DNA of 64,000 nt from an uncultured Bacilli bacterium (GCA_947631155.1 CANRKG010000004.1:1-64000); one strand, 5' to 3'; positions 8,895-15,979 are shown, counted from the stretch's first letter. Translations and numbers: made by a program. The notes: generated by a model not told the origin, from the letters alone.

Positions 8895-9590
8895 ATGTTT
8901 TATGATGAAGTAAAAGCGATAAAAGCGTGCGAAGATGATCCATCCCTGATTTTCGAAATGATTAAAGAAGGACATATGGATTTAGTTGATAAAATTTTAT
9001 CAATGAAAAAAGTAGATATTAATACTACAGATCAAGCTGGTAATGATATTATTACTAGATTATTAAAAGCAAAAGAATATGCATTAGTATTAAAGTATAT
9101 GAAGAGAAAGGATTGGAATATTAATCATCAAAATTTAGATGGAAATACTTTCGCTCATTACTTAGTATCTATTAATTATGTTTATGTATTAGATATTATT
9201 AAGGCATTAAAAAGAAATAAAGAGTTTATTCCTAATTTAAAAAATAAACAAGGTCAAACTATTTTAGATAAATCAATTAATGAAAGCTATATTTATACTA
9301 CTTTAAAAATATTAGAAGATAGTAGATTTAATATGATAGATATAGTATCATTTAAAAAATTATACGATACGTATATAAAAAATTCCTGCTATGGAAAATA
9401 TTCAAAAGTAAATAATTTAGTTATCATTATTGATAGTTTAAATAAAAAGACAGGTTTATTACCAAAAATGCAAGAATTAGTTAGTAATATTAAAGATAAC
9501 ATGGACATAATCAAAAAAGAAATAATGAAAAATAAATCTAAATATTTAGATGAAATTATAAATGATGTTTTAGTAGAATCTGCTGTCTAA
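8895..9590 (+). CDS. Ankyrin-repeat-like protein
   Basis: A 231-residue soluble protein. Its N-terminal two thirds show about four degenerate ankyrin units, with the pattern DxxGNDIITRLLKAKEYALVL, LDGNTFAHYLVSINYVYVL and NKQGQTILDKSI; the last 60 residues are helical and charged. Such repeats bind other proteins, but no partner is evident. A GTG at 8886 is inside the ribosome site AGAGGTG, so ATG 8895 is the start. It has its own sigma-A promoter and terminator, so it is a single-gene unit. Confidence 0.75.
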   Translation: MFYDEVKAIKACEDDPSLIFEMIKEGHMDLVDKILSMKKVDINTTDQAGNDIITRLLKAKEYALVLKYMKRKDWNINHQNLDGNTFAHYLVSINYVYVLDIIKALKRNKEFIPNLKNKQGQTILDKSINESYIYTTLKILEDSRFNMIDIVSFKKLYDTYIKNSCYGKYSKVNNLVIIIDSLNKKTGLLPKMQELVSNIKDNMDIIKKEIMKNKSKYLDEIINDVLVESAV

Positions 9591-9602
9591 CATCATTTTT
9601 TT
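9561..9602 (+). terminator. Terminator of the ankyrin gene
   Basis: AATGATGTT (9561-9569) pairs with AACATCATT (9589-9597), followed by a T run. The stem begins inside the coding region and spans the stop codon. Confidence 0.7.
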
Positions 9603-9607
9603 ATCTC

Positions 9608-9636
9608 TTGTATTTTAGTTTAGATAGTATTATAAT
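9608..9636 (+). promoter_or_regulatory. Sigma-A promoter of the RicA-like gene
   Basis: TTGTAT (9608-9613), 17 bases, TATAAT (9631-9636), 26 bases before the start. Confidence 0.65.
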
Positions 9637-9662
9637 GTAAAAAAGTTAGAGGAGTTAAGCAT

Positions 9663-10013
9663 ATGAATTTAGAAGTAGAACAAAAATTAAATGATATTAT
9701 ATCTTATATACAAGACTCTTTTGAATATAAAAAATGCATAGAAATTAAGAAAAAAATGGCTAATAATCAAACTATAAATGAATTAGTTGAACAAATTAAG
9801 CAACTACAAAAGCAATTAGTTAGATATAATAATAAAGAAACTAAAGAAGAGTTAAAAAAAACAGAAGAAAAATTAAAAAAAATACCTATCTACCAAGAAT
9901 ATAATAATTATTTAGTAATAGTAAATGAAAAAATAGAATTAATTAAAATGTCTTTAAATGATTATTTTGATAAAAAGTTAAATAACGATATTATGACAAA
10001 AAACACTAATTAG
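9663..10013 (+). CDS. YlbF/YmcA (RicA) family protein
   Basis: A 116-residue all-helical protein with the Com_YlbF pattern: an N-terminal helix pair, a charged coiled-coil middle (QIKQLQKQLVRYNN) and the C-terminal PIYQEYNNYLVIVNEKI block. In Bacillus subtilis YlbF, YmcA and YaaT form a complex that promotes RNase Y-dependent mRNA maturation and aids entry into sporulation. Bacillus ymcA lies directly upstream of cotE, and here too the next gene is cotE, which supports this being the YmcA/RicA member. The ribosome site is AGAGGAG. Shorter than Bacillus YmcA (about 143 residues). Confidence 0.8.
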   Translation: MNLEVEQKLNDIISYIQDSFEYKKCIEIKKKMANNQTINELVEQIKQLQKQLVRYNNKETKEELKKTEEKLKKIPIYQEYNNYLVIVNEKIELIKMSLNDYFDKKLNNDIMTKNTN

Positions 10014-10024
10014 TGTTTTTTTTA
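10000..10024 (+). terminator. Terminator of the RicA-like gene
   Basis: A perfect 20-base palindrome (10000-10019) followed by Ts, overlapping the stop codon. It separates this gene from cotE, which therefore needs its own promoter. Confidence 0.75.
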
Positions 10025-10042
10025 CTATTTATTGCATAAATT
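10015..10042 (+). promoter_or_regulatory. Candidate mother-cell (sigma-E-like) promoter of cotE
   Basis: CATAAATT (10035-10042) differs from the sigma-E -10 consensus CATACAnT only at position five. The -35 region falls in the T run of the preceding terminator and is poor. A start about 7 bases downstream would put the RNA end near 10049, just before the ribosome site. Bacillus cotE is transcribed by sigma-E and sigma-K; the assignment here is inference. Confidence 0.35.
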
Positions 10043-10060
10043 AAATTGAGGAGGAGTAAT

Positions 10061-10216
10061 ATGTCTAATTATAGAGAAATCGTTACTAAAGCTGTAATAG
10101 GTAAGGGTAAAAAGACCTTTACTACAACTACTGAAAAAGTAGTGGATAAAAAACCTTCTACTATTTTAGGCTGCTGGGTCATTAATCATCTCATTACCCT
10201 TGGTGATAAACATTAA
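10061..10216 (+). CDS. cotE: Spore coat protein CotE, 5' fragment (interrupted gene)
   Basis: The 51-codon frame begins [18 protein letters not shown] and contains [13 protein letters not shown], the conserved start of CotE, the protein that organises the outer spore coat around the mother-cell side of the forespore. Homology stops at His43 (codon 10187-10189); eight unrelated residues and a stop follow, from inserted DNA. The rest of cotE lies 4.7 kb downstream (14897-15307). The ribosome site GAGGAGGAG (10049-10057) is strong. As it stands it can give only a truncated peptide; excision of the intervening element would restore a 179-residue protein. The recognition of CotE is confident. Confidence 0.92.
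   Translation: MSNYREIVTKAVIGKGKKTFTTTTEKVVDKKPSTILGCWVINHLITLGDKH
10166..10209 (+). other. attL-type junction of the cotE element
   Basis: Left boundary: 21 bases of cotE (10166-10186), the crossover CA (10187-10188), then a 21-base element arm (10189-10209). That arm is complementary at 17 of 21 positions to the arm at the other end (14873-14893), so after excision they form a near-palindromic 44-bp attP with CA at its exact centre. Large serine recombinases cut at such a central dinucleotide. Confidence 0.88.
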
Positions 10217-10337
10217 AAAATACCTTTAAAATAAGGAACGGTGAGGATTGGAATTTTTATAAAGAAAAAATACTTAATACTGGACAAAGAAAGAAATTAG
10301 AGGCAAGAAAATAATTTCTTTTTTAATGGCTTATAAA
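10217..10337 (+). other. Element left-end intergenic region
   Basis: Non-coding apart from a start-less frame (10210-10314) that reads NGEDWNFYKEKILNTG and then stops; it may be the tail of a lost gene, and I cannot assign it. It includes the terminator at 10291-10324. Confidence 0.35.
10291..10324 (+). terminator. Terminator after the cotE 5' fragment
   Basis: AAGAAATTA (10291-10299) pairs with TAATTTCTT (10312-10320), followed by Ts. It would stop cotE transcripts from reading into the cargo genes before excision. Confidence 0.6.
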
Positions 10338-10366
10338 TTGACGTTATATTAGAAATAAAGTATAAT
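10338..10366 (+). promoter_or_regulatory. Sigma-A promoter of the acyltransferase cargo
   Basis: TTGACG (10338-10343), 17 bases, TATAAT (10361-10366), 38 bases before the start at 10405. A near-consensus vegetative promoter, so the cargo should be expressed in growing cells. Confidence 0.8.
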
Positions 10367-10404
10367 CAATTATAGTATAACAACGGATAGGAAGAAGTAA
10401 TAAT

Positions 10405-11598
10405 ATGAAAAAAGATAAAATATTTGTAATTACTTTTTTAATAATTATTTATAGTGTGCTTGCTTTTTATGGATTAAAGCAAATATTAATAACTTTAGAT
10501 ATAATTGACCTAAATATAACAGATAATTGGAAAGTATATGAACCCTTGAAAGAAAATAATATAATTGATAAATTTGAAAATAAGTTTAATTCCTTAAAAG
10601 TTTCAGTTGAAAATAGAGCTGATAATTATTTTCCATTTTATGTTAAATTAAATGAACTATATCAAGGATTTAATTTTGAAACAAATAAATTATTTTATAA
10701 TGAAATTCCACTTAAAACTAATAGTGATAATGAATATCTTTTTTATGATAAAGAAAATAAATTTTATTATTATGAGACTAATTTAAAAGATTATGAATTA
10801 GAAAAAAAATTAAATAAACAAGTAGATTTTTTTAATAATCTTTCAAATAAAGGTATTGATGTATATATTTACCTACCTATAAGATATGAATTAACTACTT
10901 TAAAAGATAATAATCTATCATCTTACATATCAGAATTCGAAGAAAAACTAAATCCAGAAATTAAAGTTGAAAAAATGAAAATAGGTAGTATCCAAGAATA
11001 TAAAGATAGATTTTATTTAACTGATCACCATTGGAATATTGTAGGTGCATTAGATGGATATAATTCTATTATGGATATGTTAGGCGTTGCTAAATTATCT
11101 AACTTAAGTGTAAAACAGGTTTCAAATCAAAAATATTATGGTTCACTTGCAAAAACTTCAATGAATGCGGAGATACATGACTATATAAGGGACGTTGATG
11201 TAAATTTAGATTATGATGTATTAGTAAATGGGAAAGAAAAAGATAAATTATTTAAACCACGTGTTTTAGCAAAGGGTAAAACGAATAAATACTATGATTA
11301 TTATGTTCAATATTTTAATGGTCAATATGGAAATATAGTTTATGATTATCATCAAAATGATAAAGAAAATTTATTAATTATGTCAGATTCGTATGCTTGG
11401 CAAATTGATTATTTAATCGCAGCTTCTTTTAATAAAACTCATGTTGTTAATTTAAGATATATTCCTTACAAAAATAAAGAGTTTGATTTAACACATTATA
11501 TTAAAGAAAATAATATTGAAAAGGTTTTATTTTTATACGAAGGTGGAGCGACTTTATTTGATCAATATGATTATAATTTTTCAGGGAGAGTGAAATAA
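10405..11598 (+). CDS. DHHW / AlgJ-AlgX-like O-acetyltransferase partner
   Basis: A 397-residue protein with one N-terminal membrane anchor (about residues 7-28) and an extracytoplasmic domain. Two signatures stand out: LTDHHW (near residue 210), the name-giving motif of DHHW proteins, and MSDSYAW (near 331), an SGNH-type serine block. Such proteins work with an MBOAT membrane acyltransferase to transfer acetyl groups onto surface polysaccharide, as AlgJ/AlgX do with AlgI. The MBOAT gene follows with a one-base TAATG overlap. It is cargo of the cotE element and has its own sigma-A promoter. The polysaccharide target is unknown. Confidence 0.82.
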   Translation: MKKDKIFVITFLIIIYSVLAFYGLKQILITLDIIDLNITDNWKVYEPLKENNIIDKFENKFNSLKVSVENRADNYFPFYVKLNELYQGFNFETNKLFYNEIPLKTNSDNEYLFYDKENKFYYYETNLKDYELEKKLNKQVDFFNNLSNKGIDVYIYLPIRYELTTLKDNNLSSYISEFEEKLNPEIKVEKMKIGSIQEYKDRFYLTDHHWNIVGALDGYNSIMDMLGVAKLSNLSVKQVSNQKYYGSLAKTSMNAEIHDYIRDVDVNLDYDVLVNGKEKDKLFKPRVLAKGKTNKYYDYYVQYFNGQYGNIVYDYHQNDKENLLIMSDSYAWQIDYLIAASFNKTHVVNLRYIPYKNKEFDLTHYIKENNIEKVLFLYEGGATLFDQYDYNFSGRVK

Positions 11599-12968
11599 TG
11601 GTTTTTTCATCAGTAATATTTTTATTTATATTTTTACCAATTTTCTTATTATTTTATTTCTTCTTTAAAAAAAGAAAATATAGAAATATAGCATTATTAA
11701 TTTTTTCACTTCTTTTTTATAGTTATGGTGAACCAATTTATATATTTCTTATGATTCTATCTATTATTGTTAACTATTTCTTAGTGATATTCATGGATAA
11801 AAATAAGAGTAAATTTATGTTTATAACTTTAATAGTTTTAAATTTAAGTTTAATATTAGTTTTTAAGTATTTTGATTTTTTTATTGGTAATGTAAATAAT
11901 CTATTTAATTTAAATATAAAATATTTAAATTTAGCTCTGCCCATAGGAATAAGTTTTTATACCTTTCAAATTCTTACATATGTAATAGATGTTTATAGAA
12001 AAAAAGTTCCTGTACAAAAAAGTATAATTAATTTAGGTTGCTATATAAGTGCTTTTCCACAATTAATCGCAGGTCCTATAGTTCGTTATGATACTATCAA
12101 TGAAGAGTTAGAGAATAGGAAAGAATCTTGGAAAGATTTTAGTTATGGATTAAGACGATTTATTATAGGACTATCGAAAAAAGCTATTATAGCTAATGAA
12201 ATGGCTTATGTTGCAGATTCCTTGTTTTCAAGTAACTTATCTCAATTGGGTTTTGTAGGAACATTAATTGGTATAATTAGTTATAGTTTAGAAATTTATT
12301 TTGATTTTAGTGGATATTCAGATATGGCAATAGGACTTGGAAGAATGCTAGGCTTTCATTATTTAGAAAACTTTAATTTTCCCTATATCGCTAAAAGTAT
12401 AACTGATTTTTGGAGAAGATGGCATATATCTTTATCTTCTTTTTTTCGAGATTATGTTTATATTCCATTAGGTGGTAATAGATGTAGTCTATTAAAAAAC
12501 ATAATAAATATTTTGATTGTATGGATTTTAACAGGATTGTGGCATGGCGCTAGTTGGAATTTTGTTTTATGGGGATTATATTATGCTGTACTTTTAATTA
12601 TTGAAAAATTTGCTTTAAAAAAAGTTTTGGAAAAATTCCCTGATTTTTTAAAACATATTTATGCCATTATACTTATAATGTTTGGTTGGTTAATATTCTA
12701 TTTTACTGATTTGTCATCTTTAGGAATGGCTTTAACAAATCTGTTTGGTTTAAATGGATTAGGAAGTCTAACTTTAATTTTTCATTTACAAATATTTAAA
12801 GTAAGAACAATTATTATTTTTATTCTTGCTATTATATTCTCAATGCCTATCAATATATTAAAGAAAAATAATATAATAACTTATGTTTTATTAATTCTAT
12901 TGTTTATTATAAGTGTGATTTTTATATTAGGTAGTAATTATAATCCATTTATATATTTTAGATTTTAA
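11598..12968 (+). CDS. MBOAT family O-acyltransferase (AlgI/DltB-like)
   Basis: A 456-residue protein with roughly ten membrane segments. It carries the AlgI-type blocks GISFYTFQILTYVIDVYR, FPQLIAGPIVRY, DFWRRWHISLSSFFRDYVY, IPLGGNR and LTGLWHGASWNFVLWG; the His of WHGASW is the expected catalytic residue. It would pass acetyl groups across the membrane to the preceding DHHW partner for polysaccharide O-acetylation. It starts within the stop codon of that gene and is followed by a strong terminator. As cargo it would be lost from the mother-cell chromosome on excision but kept in the forespore. Confidence 0.92.
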   Translation: MVFSSVIFLFIFLPIFLLFYFFFKKRKYRNIALLIFSLLFYSYGEPIYIFLMILSIIVNYFLVIFMDKNKSKFMFITLIVLNLSLILVFKYFDFFIGNVNNLFNLNIKYLNLALPIGISFYTFQILTYVIDVYRKKVPVQKSIINLGCYISAFPQLIAGPIVRYDTINEELENRKESWKDFSYGLRRFIIGLSKKAIIANEMAYVADSLFSSNLSQLGFVGTLIGIISYSLEIYFDFSGYSDMAIGLGRMLGFHYLENFNFPYIAKSITDFWRRWHISLSSFFRDYVYIPLGGNRCSLLKNIINILIVWILTGLWHGASWNFVLWGLYYAVLLIIEKFALKKVLEKFPDFLKHIYAIILIMFGWLIFYFTDLSSLGMALTNLFGLNGLGSLTLIFHLQIFKVRTIIIFILAIIFSMPINILKKNNIITYVLLILLFIISVIFILGSNYNPFIYFRF

Positions 12969-12973
12969 AATGA

Positions 12974-13003
12974 TTCAATAGTTAAAGCTATTGAATTTTT
13001 TTT
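12974..13003 (+). terminator. Terminator of the acyltransferase operon
   Basis: TTCAATAG (12974-12981) and CTATTGAA (12988-12995) form a stem with a 6-base loop, followed by eight Ts. It isolates the recombinase genes from the cargo promoter. Confidence 0.85.
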
Positions 13004-13018
13004 ATAAAAATATGATAG

Positions 13019-13047
13019 GTATTTTCTTCCCAAAAAAATCATAAGTT
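13019..13047 (+). promoter_or_regulatory. Candidate sporulation-type promoter of the recombinase operon
   Basis: GTATTTT (13019-13025), 14 bases, CATAAGTT (13040-13047), spaced as for mother-cell sigma-E promoters; CATA also fits sigma-K. It resembles CATAAATT before cotE. No convincing sigma-A promoter is seen here. Low confidence because the region is AT-rich. Confidence 0.35.
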
Positions 13048-13083
13048 TAAAAGAATAATATAAATTATTAAGAAAGGGGAATT

Positions 13084-13203
13084 ATGAATAAACAACTAAA
13101 TATTAATCTTTTTTATTCAGATGATGGAGACGATTTATTAGAAGTTTTAAATCGTGATTTTAAGGAGTTTTTAAATATGTATATTAAAAAAGTATTGAAA
13201 TAA
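13084..13203 (+). CDS. 39-aa protein upstream of the recombinase, possible directionality factor
   Basis: The frame has a clear ribosome site (AGGGGA) and reads MNKQLNINLFYSDDGDDLLE to a basic tail NMYIKKVLK. It lies 14 bases before the recombinase start, so the two are co-transcribed. Serine integrases need a recombination directionality factor to excise, and these are often small (SprB of SPbeta has 58 residues). Position and size suggest such a role; the sequence matches no family I recognise. Confidence 0.65.
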   Translation: MNKQLNINLFYSDDGDDLLEVLNRDFKEFLNMYIKKVLK

Positions 13204-13217
13204 AGGAGGCGTTAAAG

Positions 13218-14858
13218 ATGAATTTTGAAAGTACACTTTCAAAGTCATTATTAAATATATATAAGCCAGAAGAAATTGCAAAATATATTAGATTATCTTT
13301 AGCAGATGAATATAATCAAGCTGATGAAAGTGAAAGTGTTGCGAATCAAAGACGATTATTAAATGAATTTATAAACCGAAATGGTAATGTTGGAGAAGAG
13401 TGTAAAGAATTTATTGATGATGGTTGTTCTGGAACAAACTTTCAAAGACCAGGGTGGCAAGATTTAATGAGTGAAGCTGATAGTGGAAAAATAAAAGTAA
13501 TTATAACTAAGAATTTATCAAGATTAGGAAGAAGTAATTTTGAATGTGGTTATTTTTTAGATTATTATTTTCCTACTAATAATATTAGATATATTTCTGT
13601 TCAAGAACAAGTAGATACAGTTAATAATGAAAATTCAAATAATGAATATGCTGCTTTAAATAATTTTATAAACGAAAAGTATTCAAGAGATTTATCAAAA
13701 AATATAAAAAAAGTGTATAAAATTAAGCAATATGCTGGAGAATATATGGGTGGGCAGCCAATATATGGTTATAAAAAGGATCCAAATGATAAACATAAAC
13801 TAATTATTGATGAAGATGCTTCCAAAGTAGTTCAAAGAATATATAAAATGTATTTAGAAACTCGTTCCCAAAACCAAATTAGGACAACTTTGAGTAAAGA
13901 AAAAATCCCTATTCCAGAAGTTTATAAAAAATCTCGTAGAGGCTTAAAAGCTAAACATCCTTATGAGTGGAATTATCGTACTATTAGGGATATATTACGA
14001 AATGAAATGTATATAGGTAATATGGTGCAAAATATTTTTTCAAAAAAAAGTTTTAGAGATAAAAAAATGACTAAAAATAAACCAGAAGACTGGATTATTG
14101 TTGAAAACACACATGAACCAATTATTGATAAAGAAACATTTTATCAAGTGCAAGAATTATTGGATGCAAATTATAGACAACCAGTTAAACCGTATCCTCA
14201 TGATTTTGCAGGACTAATATATTGTCATGAATGTGGTCATAAAATTGGAATCGGTAATGTAAAAAGAAATAGGAGTACAAGTAAACAATATTTTTATACT
14301 TATTGTAATTATTATAGAAAAAATAGTGCGTACAATAAATGTAGTTCACACTCACTAAATTATAATAATTTAGAAGCACAATTGTTGGATATAATTAATA
14401 GTATGTGTAAGAAATTTTCGAATAAATTAGATTATGAAACAATTGTAAATGAAAAAAAACAAGGATTAAATACTTATGGAGATACATTAATTAAAAAAAT
14501 AAATAAATTAGAAATTGATATTAAAGAGATGAATCTCAAAATAGAAAAAATTTATATGGACCGGTTAGATGATGTTATATCTGCAAGTACTTATAAAAAA
14601 ATGTCTGAAAAATTAGAATTAAAAAAACAAGAATTAATAAATGAAAAACAAGAATTACAAAAAAGTTATGATGAGTATATGAAAGATAATTCTATTGATA
14701 AATTAATTGAAACTACCAAGATAGTAAAAGAATATCTCAAAGTAAGAAAAATAGAAAAACGAGATTTAATAATAAAAATAGTTGATAGAATTGAAATTCA
14801 TCAAGATAAAACAATAGATGTTTATTTTAAATTAAAACCCCTAGGGATTACAGCATAG
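13218..14858 (+). CDS. Large serine recombinase of the cotE element
   Basis: A 546-residue recombinase of the SpoIVCA/integrase type. The resolvase domain has the nucleophile Ser27 in KYIRLS, then DDGCSGTNFQRPGW, and the arginines of NLSRLGRSNFE (99-109). The Recombinase domain follows (GGQPIYGYKKDP to NEMYIGNMVQ), then a zinc ribbon with Cys336, Cys339, Cys363 and Cys375, and a long coiled coil (about 410-505). All catalytic residues are present, so it should be active. The ribosome site is AAAGGAGG. It ends 14 bases from the element's right arm, the usual placing of such genes beside their att site. It should excise the element and rebuild cotE. Confidence 0.95.
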   Translation: MNFESTLSKSLLNIYKPEEIAKYIRLSLADEYNQADESESVANQRRLLNEFINRNGNVGEECKEFIDDGCSGTNFQRPGWQDLMSEADSGKIKVIITKNLSRLGRSNFECGYFLDYYFPTNNIRYISVQEQVDTVNNENSNNEYAALNNFINEKYSRDLSKNIKKVYKIKQYAGEYMGGQPIYGYKKDPNDKHKLIIDEDASKVVQRIYKMYLETRSQNQIRTTLSKEKIPIPEVYKKSRRGLKAKHPYEWNYRTIRDILRNEMYIGNMVQNIFSKKSFRDKKMTKNKPEDWIIVENTHEPIIDKETFYQVQELLDANYRQPVKPYPHDFAGLIYCHECGHKIGIGNVKRNRSTSKQYFYTYCNYYRKNSAYNKCSSHSLNYNNLEAQLLDIINSMCKKFSNKLDYETIVNEKKQGLNTYGDTLIKKINKLEIDIKEMNLKIEKIYMDRLDDVISASTYKKMSEKLELKKQELINEKQELQKSYDEYMKDNSIDKLIETTKIVKEYLKVRKIEKRDLIIKIVDRIEIHQDKTIDVYFKLKPLGITA

Positions 14859-14872
14859 TAATCTTAAAAAAA

Positions 14873-14916
14873 TTATCACTAACGGTAATCACACATACTT
14901 TTAAGGGTGAAAGACA
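14873..14916 (+). other. attR-type junction of the cotE element
   Basis: Right boundary: element arm 14873-14893, crossover CA (14894-14895), then 21 bases of cotE. The arm pairs with 10189-10209 at 17 of 21 positions, including the outer seven in a row. The cotE halves do not form a clear palindrome, as is common for attB sites. Confidence 0.88.
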
Positions 14917-15307
14917 AAATGATCAAATTATAATTAATGGTTCATATGATATAAATATTTGGTATTCATATGATAACGATACAAAAACAGAAGTATTAAA
15001 AGATACTAATACTTATCGAGAAGTAGTAAATATTAGAAAAAGAGAAGACTCAGATACTGATAATGAAGAAATTATTGTTAGAGGGTTAAAACAACCAAGT
15101 TGTGTGAAAGTAGATATTGATAATAATAAAATAATTTATACAATAGAAAAAGAATTAGGTATTGAATTAGTAGGAGATTTAAAAGTTAAAATAGCAATTA
15201 ATGAAGAAGAAGATCCTTGGGAAGAAATAGTTGAAGATCCTGAAAAATTAGAAACTGAAATAGACGAACAAGTAAAAGAAGATTTTATAGATGAGGAAAT
15301 AGTATAA
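14894..15307 (+). CDS. cotE: Spore coat protein CotE, 3' fragment (interrupted gene)
   Basis: There is no start codon near the left end. From ACT at 14897 the frame gives 136 residues of CotE: TFKGERQND, then GSYDINIWYSYDNDTKTEV, the best conserved CotE block, a middle GLKQPSCVKVDI segment and the acidic tail usual in this protein. Fused to the 43 residues at 10061-10189 it makes 179 residues, against about 181 in Bacillus subtilis, with no residue lost or added in the conserved region. A GTG at 15104 gives a shorter internal frame that should not be taken as a separate gene. A terminator follows at 15310. Confidence 0.93.
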   Translation, partial: HTFKGERQNDQIIINGSYDINIWYSYDNDTKTEVLKDTNTYREVVNIRKREDSDTDNEEIIVRGLKQPSCVKVDIDNNKIIYTIEKELGIELVGDLKVKIAINEEEDPWEEIVEDPEKLETEIDEQVKEDFIDEEIV

Positions 15308-15309
15308 AT

Positions 15310-15334
15310 AGAGGTCTTGTTTAGGCTTCTTTTT
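15310..15334 (+). terminator. Terminator of cotE
   Basis: AGAGGTCT (15310-15317) pairs with AGGCTTCT (15323-15330) using two G-U pairs, followed by four Ts. Confidence 0.55.
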
Positions 15335-15366
15335 ATTATAAAAAATGTACTGTTATCAAAAAAAGG

Positions 15367-15395
15367 TTGACAGGTATCAAAAAATAATGTATATT
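15367..15395 (+). promoter_or_regulatory. Sigma-A promoter of rpsP-khpA
   Basis: TTGACA (15367-15372), 17 bases, TATATT (15390-15395), 32 bases before rpsP. Confidence 0.8.
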
Positions 15396-15426
15396 AAATG
15401 GCAGAGAAAGAAAGGAAGGTGCTAAT

Positions 15427-15702
15427 ATGGCAGTAAAAATAAGATTAACAAGAATGGGTGCAAAAAAACGTCCTACCTATAGAATTGTTGCTACAGACTC
15501 TAGAAGACCAAGAGATGGACAATATCTAGAATTAATAGGAACTTATCAACCAGTTGGAGAAGGCTCAACTAAAATTAATGAAGAAGTTGCTTTAAAATGG
15601 TTAAATAATGGGGCTATACCAACTGATACAGTAAAGAGTTTATTTAGTAAAGCTGGAATTATGAAAAAATTTGCTGAAGCAAAAGATAAGAAGGCTAAAT
15701 AA
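15427..15702 (+). CDS. rpsP: 30S ribosomal protein S16
   Basis: At 91 residues with the signatures [33 protein letters not shown] and GTYQP, this is S16, a small-subunit protein that binds 16S rRNA during assembly. It has a strong promoter and an AAGGAAGG ribosome site. It is followed after one base by khpA, the order seen in most Firmicutes, but the usual rimM, trmD and rplS do not follow. Confidence 0.97.
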   Translation: MAVKIRLTRMGAKKRPTYRIVATDSRRPRDGQYLELIGTYQPVGEGSTKINEEVALKWLNNGAIPTDTVKSLFSKAGIMKKFAEAKDKKAK

Positions 15703-15703
15703 T

Positions 15704-15952
15704 ATGGATTTAGTAAGTTTAACAGAAAAAATTGTAAAATCTTTGGTTTACAATGAAGATGCAGTTAGTGTTAAAGAATTTCCTACTGAAGAGGAAAATG
15801 TTATTTTAATACAAGTTATTGTATCAGAAGATGATATGGGTCGAGTAATTGGTAAATCTGGTAAAACAGCTAATGCCATTAGAACTTTGGTTCAAGCAAG
15901 TAGTGCTTTAAAAGAAAATAAATATGTCAAAATAGATATTGATAAGTTTTAA
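15704..15952 (+). CDS. khpA: KH-domain RNA-binding protein KhpA (YlqC)
   Basis: An 82-residue single KH domain with the RNA-binding GxxG loop as RVIGKSGKTANAIRTL. KhpA proteins bind RNA, often with KhpB/EloR, and affect cell-wall elongation and division in streptococci. The ATG at 15704 begins one base after the rpsP stop codon, and a longer frame starting at 15671 lies inside rpsP and is not used. The stop codon overlaps a terminator stem. Confidence 0.92.
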   Translation: MDLVSLTEKIVKSLVYNEDAVSVKEFPTEEENVILIQVIVSEDDMGRVIGKSGKTANAIRTLVQASSALKENKYVKIDIDKF

Positions 15953-15979
15953 ACAGTAAATTTATTTTACTGTTTTTTC
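15952..15979 (+). terminator. Terminator of rpsP-khpA
   Basis: AACAGTAAA (15952-15960) pairs with TTTACTGTT (15966-15974), followed by Ts. Confidence 0.8.

Larger units (their letters stand above)
10187..14893 (+). mobile_element. Skin-like intervening element in cotE (4,707 bp)
   Basis: The element splits cotE between His43 and Thr44. It is bounded by a shared CA dinucleotide (CAT at 10187-10189 and 14894-14896). Its genes all point the same way as cotE: a sigma-A-driven DHHW protein and MBOAT acyltransferase, a 39-aa ORF and a large serine recombinase whose stop is 14 bases from the right arm. Precise excision restores an in-frame cotE and leaves a 4,707-bp circle. Known analogues are skin in sigK and the spoVFB, spoVR and spsM interrupting elements; I know of none described in cotE. 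Whether it is excised during sporulation is inferred from the exact boundaries and the intact recombinase. Confidence 0.92.

Noticed and set aside
10061-10216. Stand-alone 51-aa gene
   Set aside because: The first 43 residues are the CotE N-terminus and the last eight come from element DNA, so it is half a split gene.
14185-14379. Minus-strand 64-codon frame within the recombinase
   Set aside because: Shadow of the serine recombinase coding sequence, with no ribosome site.
15104-15307. Separate 67-aa gene starting at GTG 15104
   Set aside because: It is the internal end of the cotE 3' fragment; the same frame is open and conserved from 14897, and no ribosome site precedes 15104.
10061-15307. 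cotE as an ordinary dead gene broken by random insertion
   Set aside because: Both halves are undamaged, the join restores the frame without loss of a residue, the arms form a precise attP and the recombinase is intact. Decay would be expected if the split were permanent and harmful, although recent insertion cannot be excluded.
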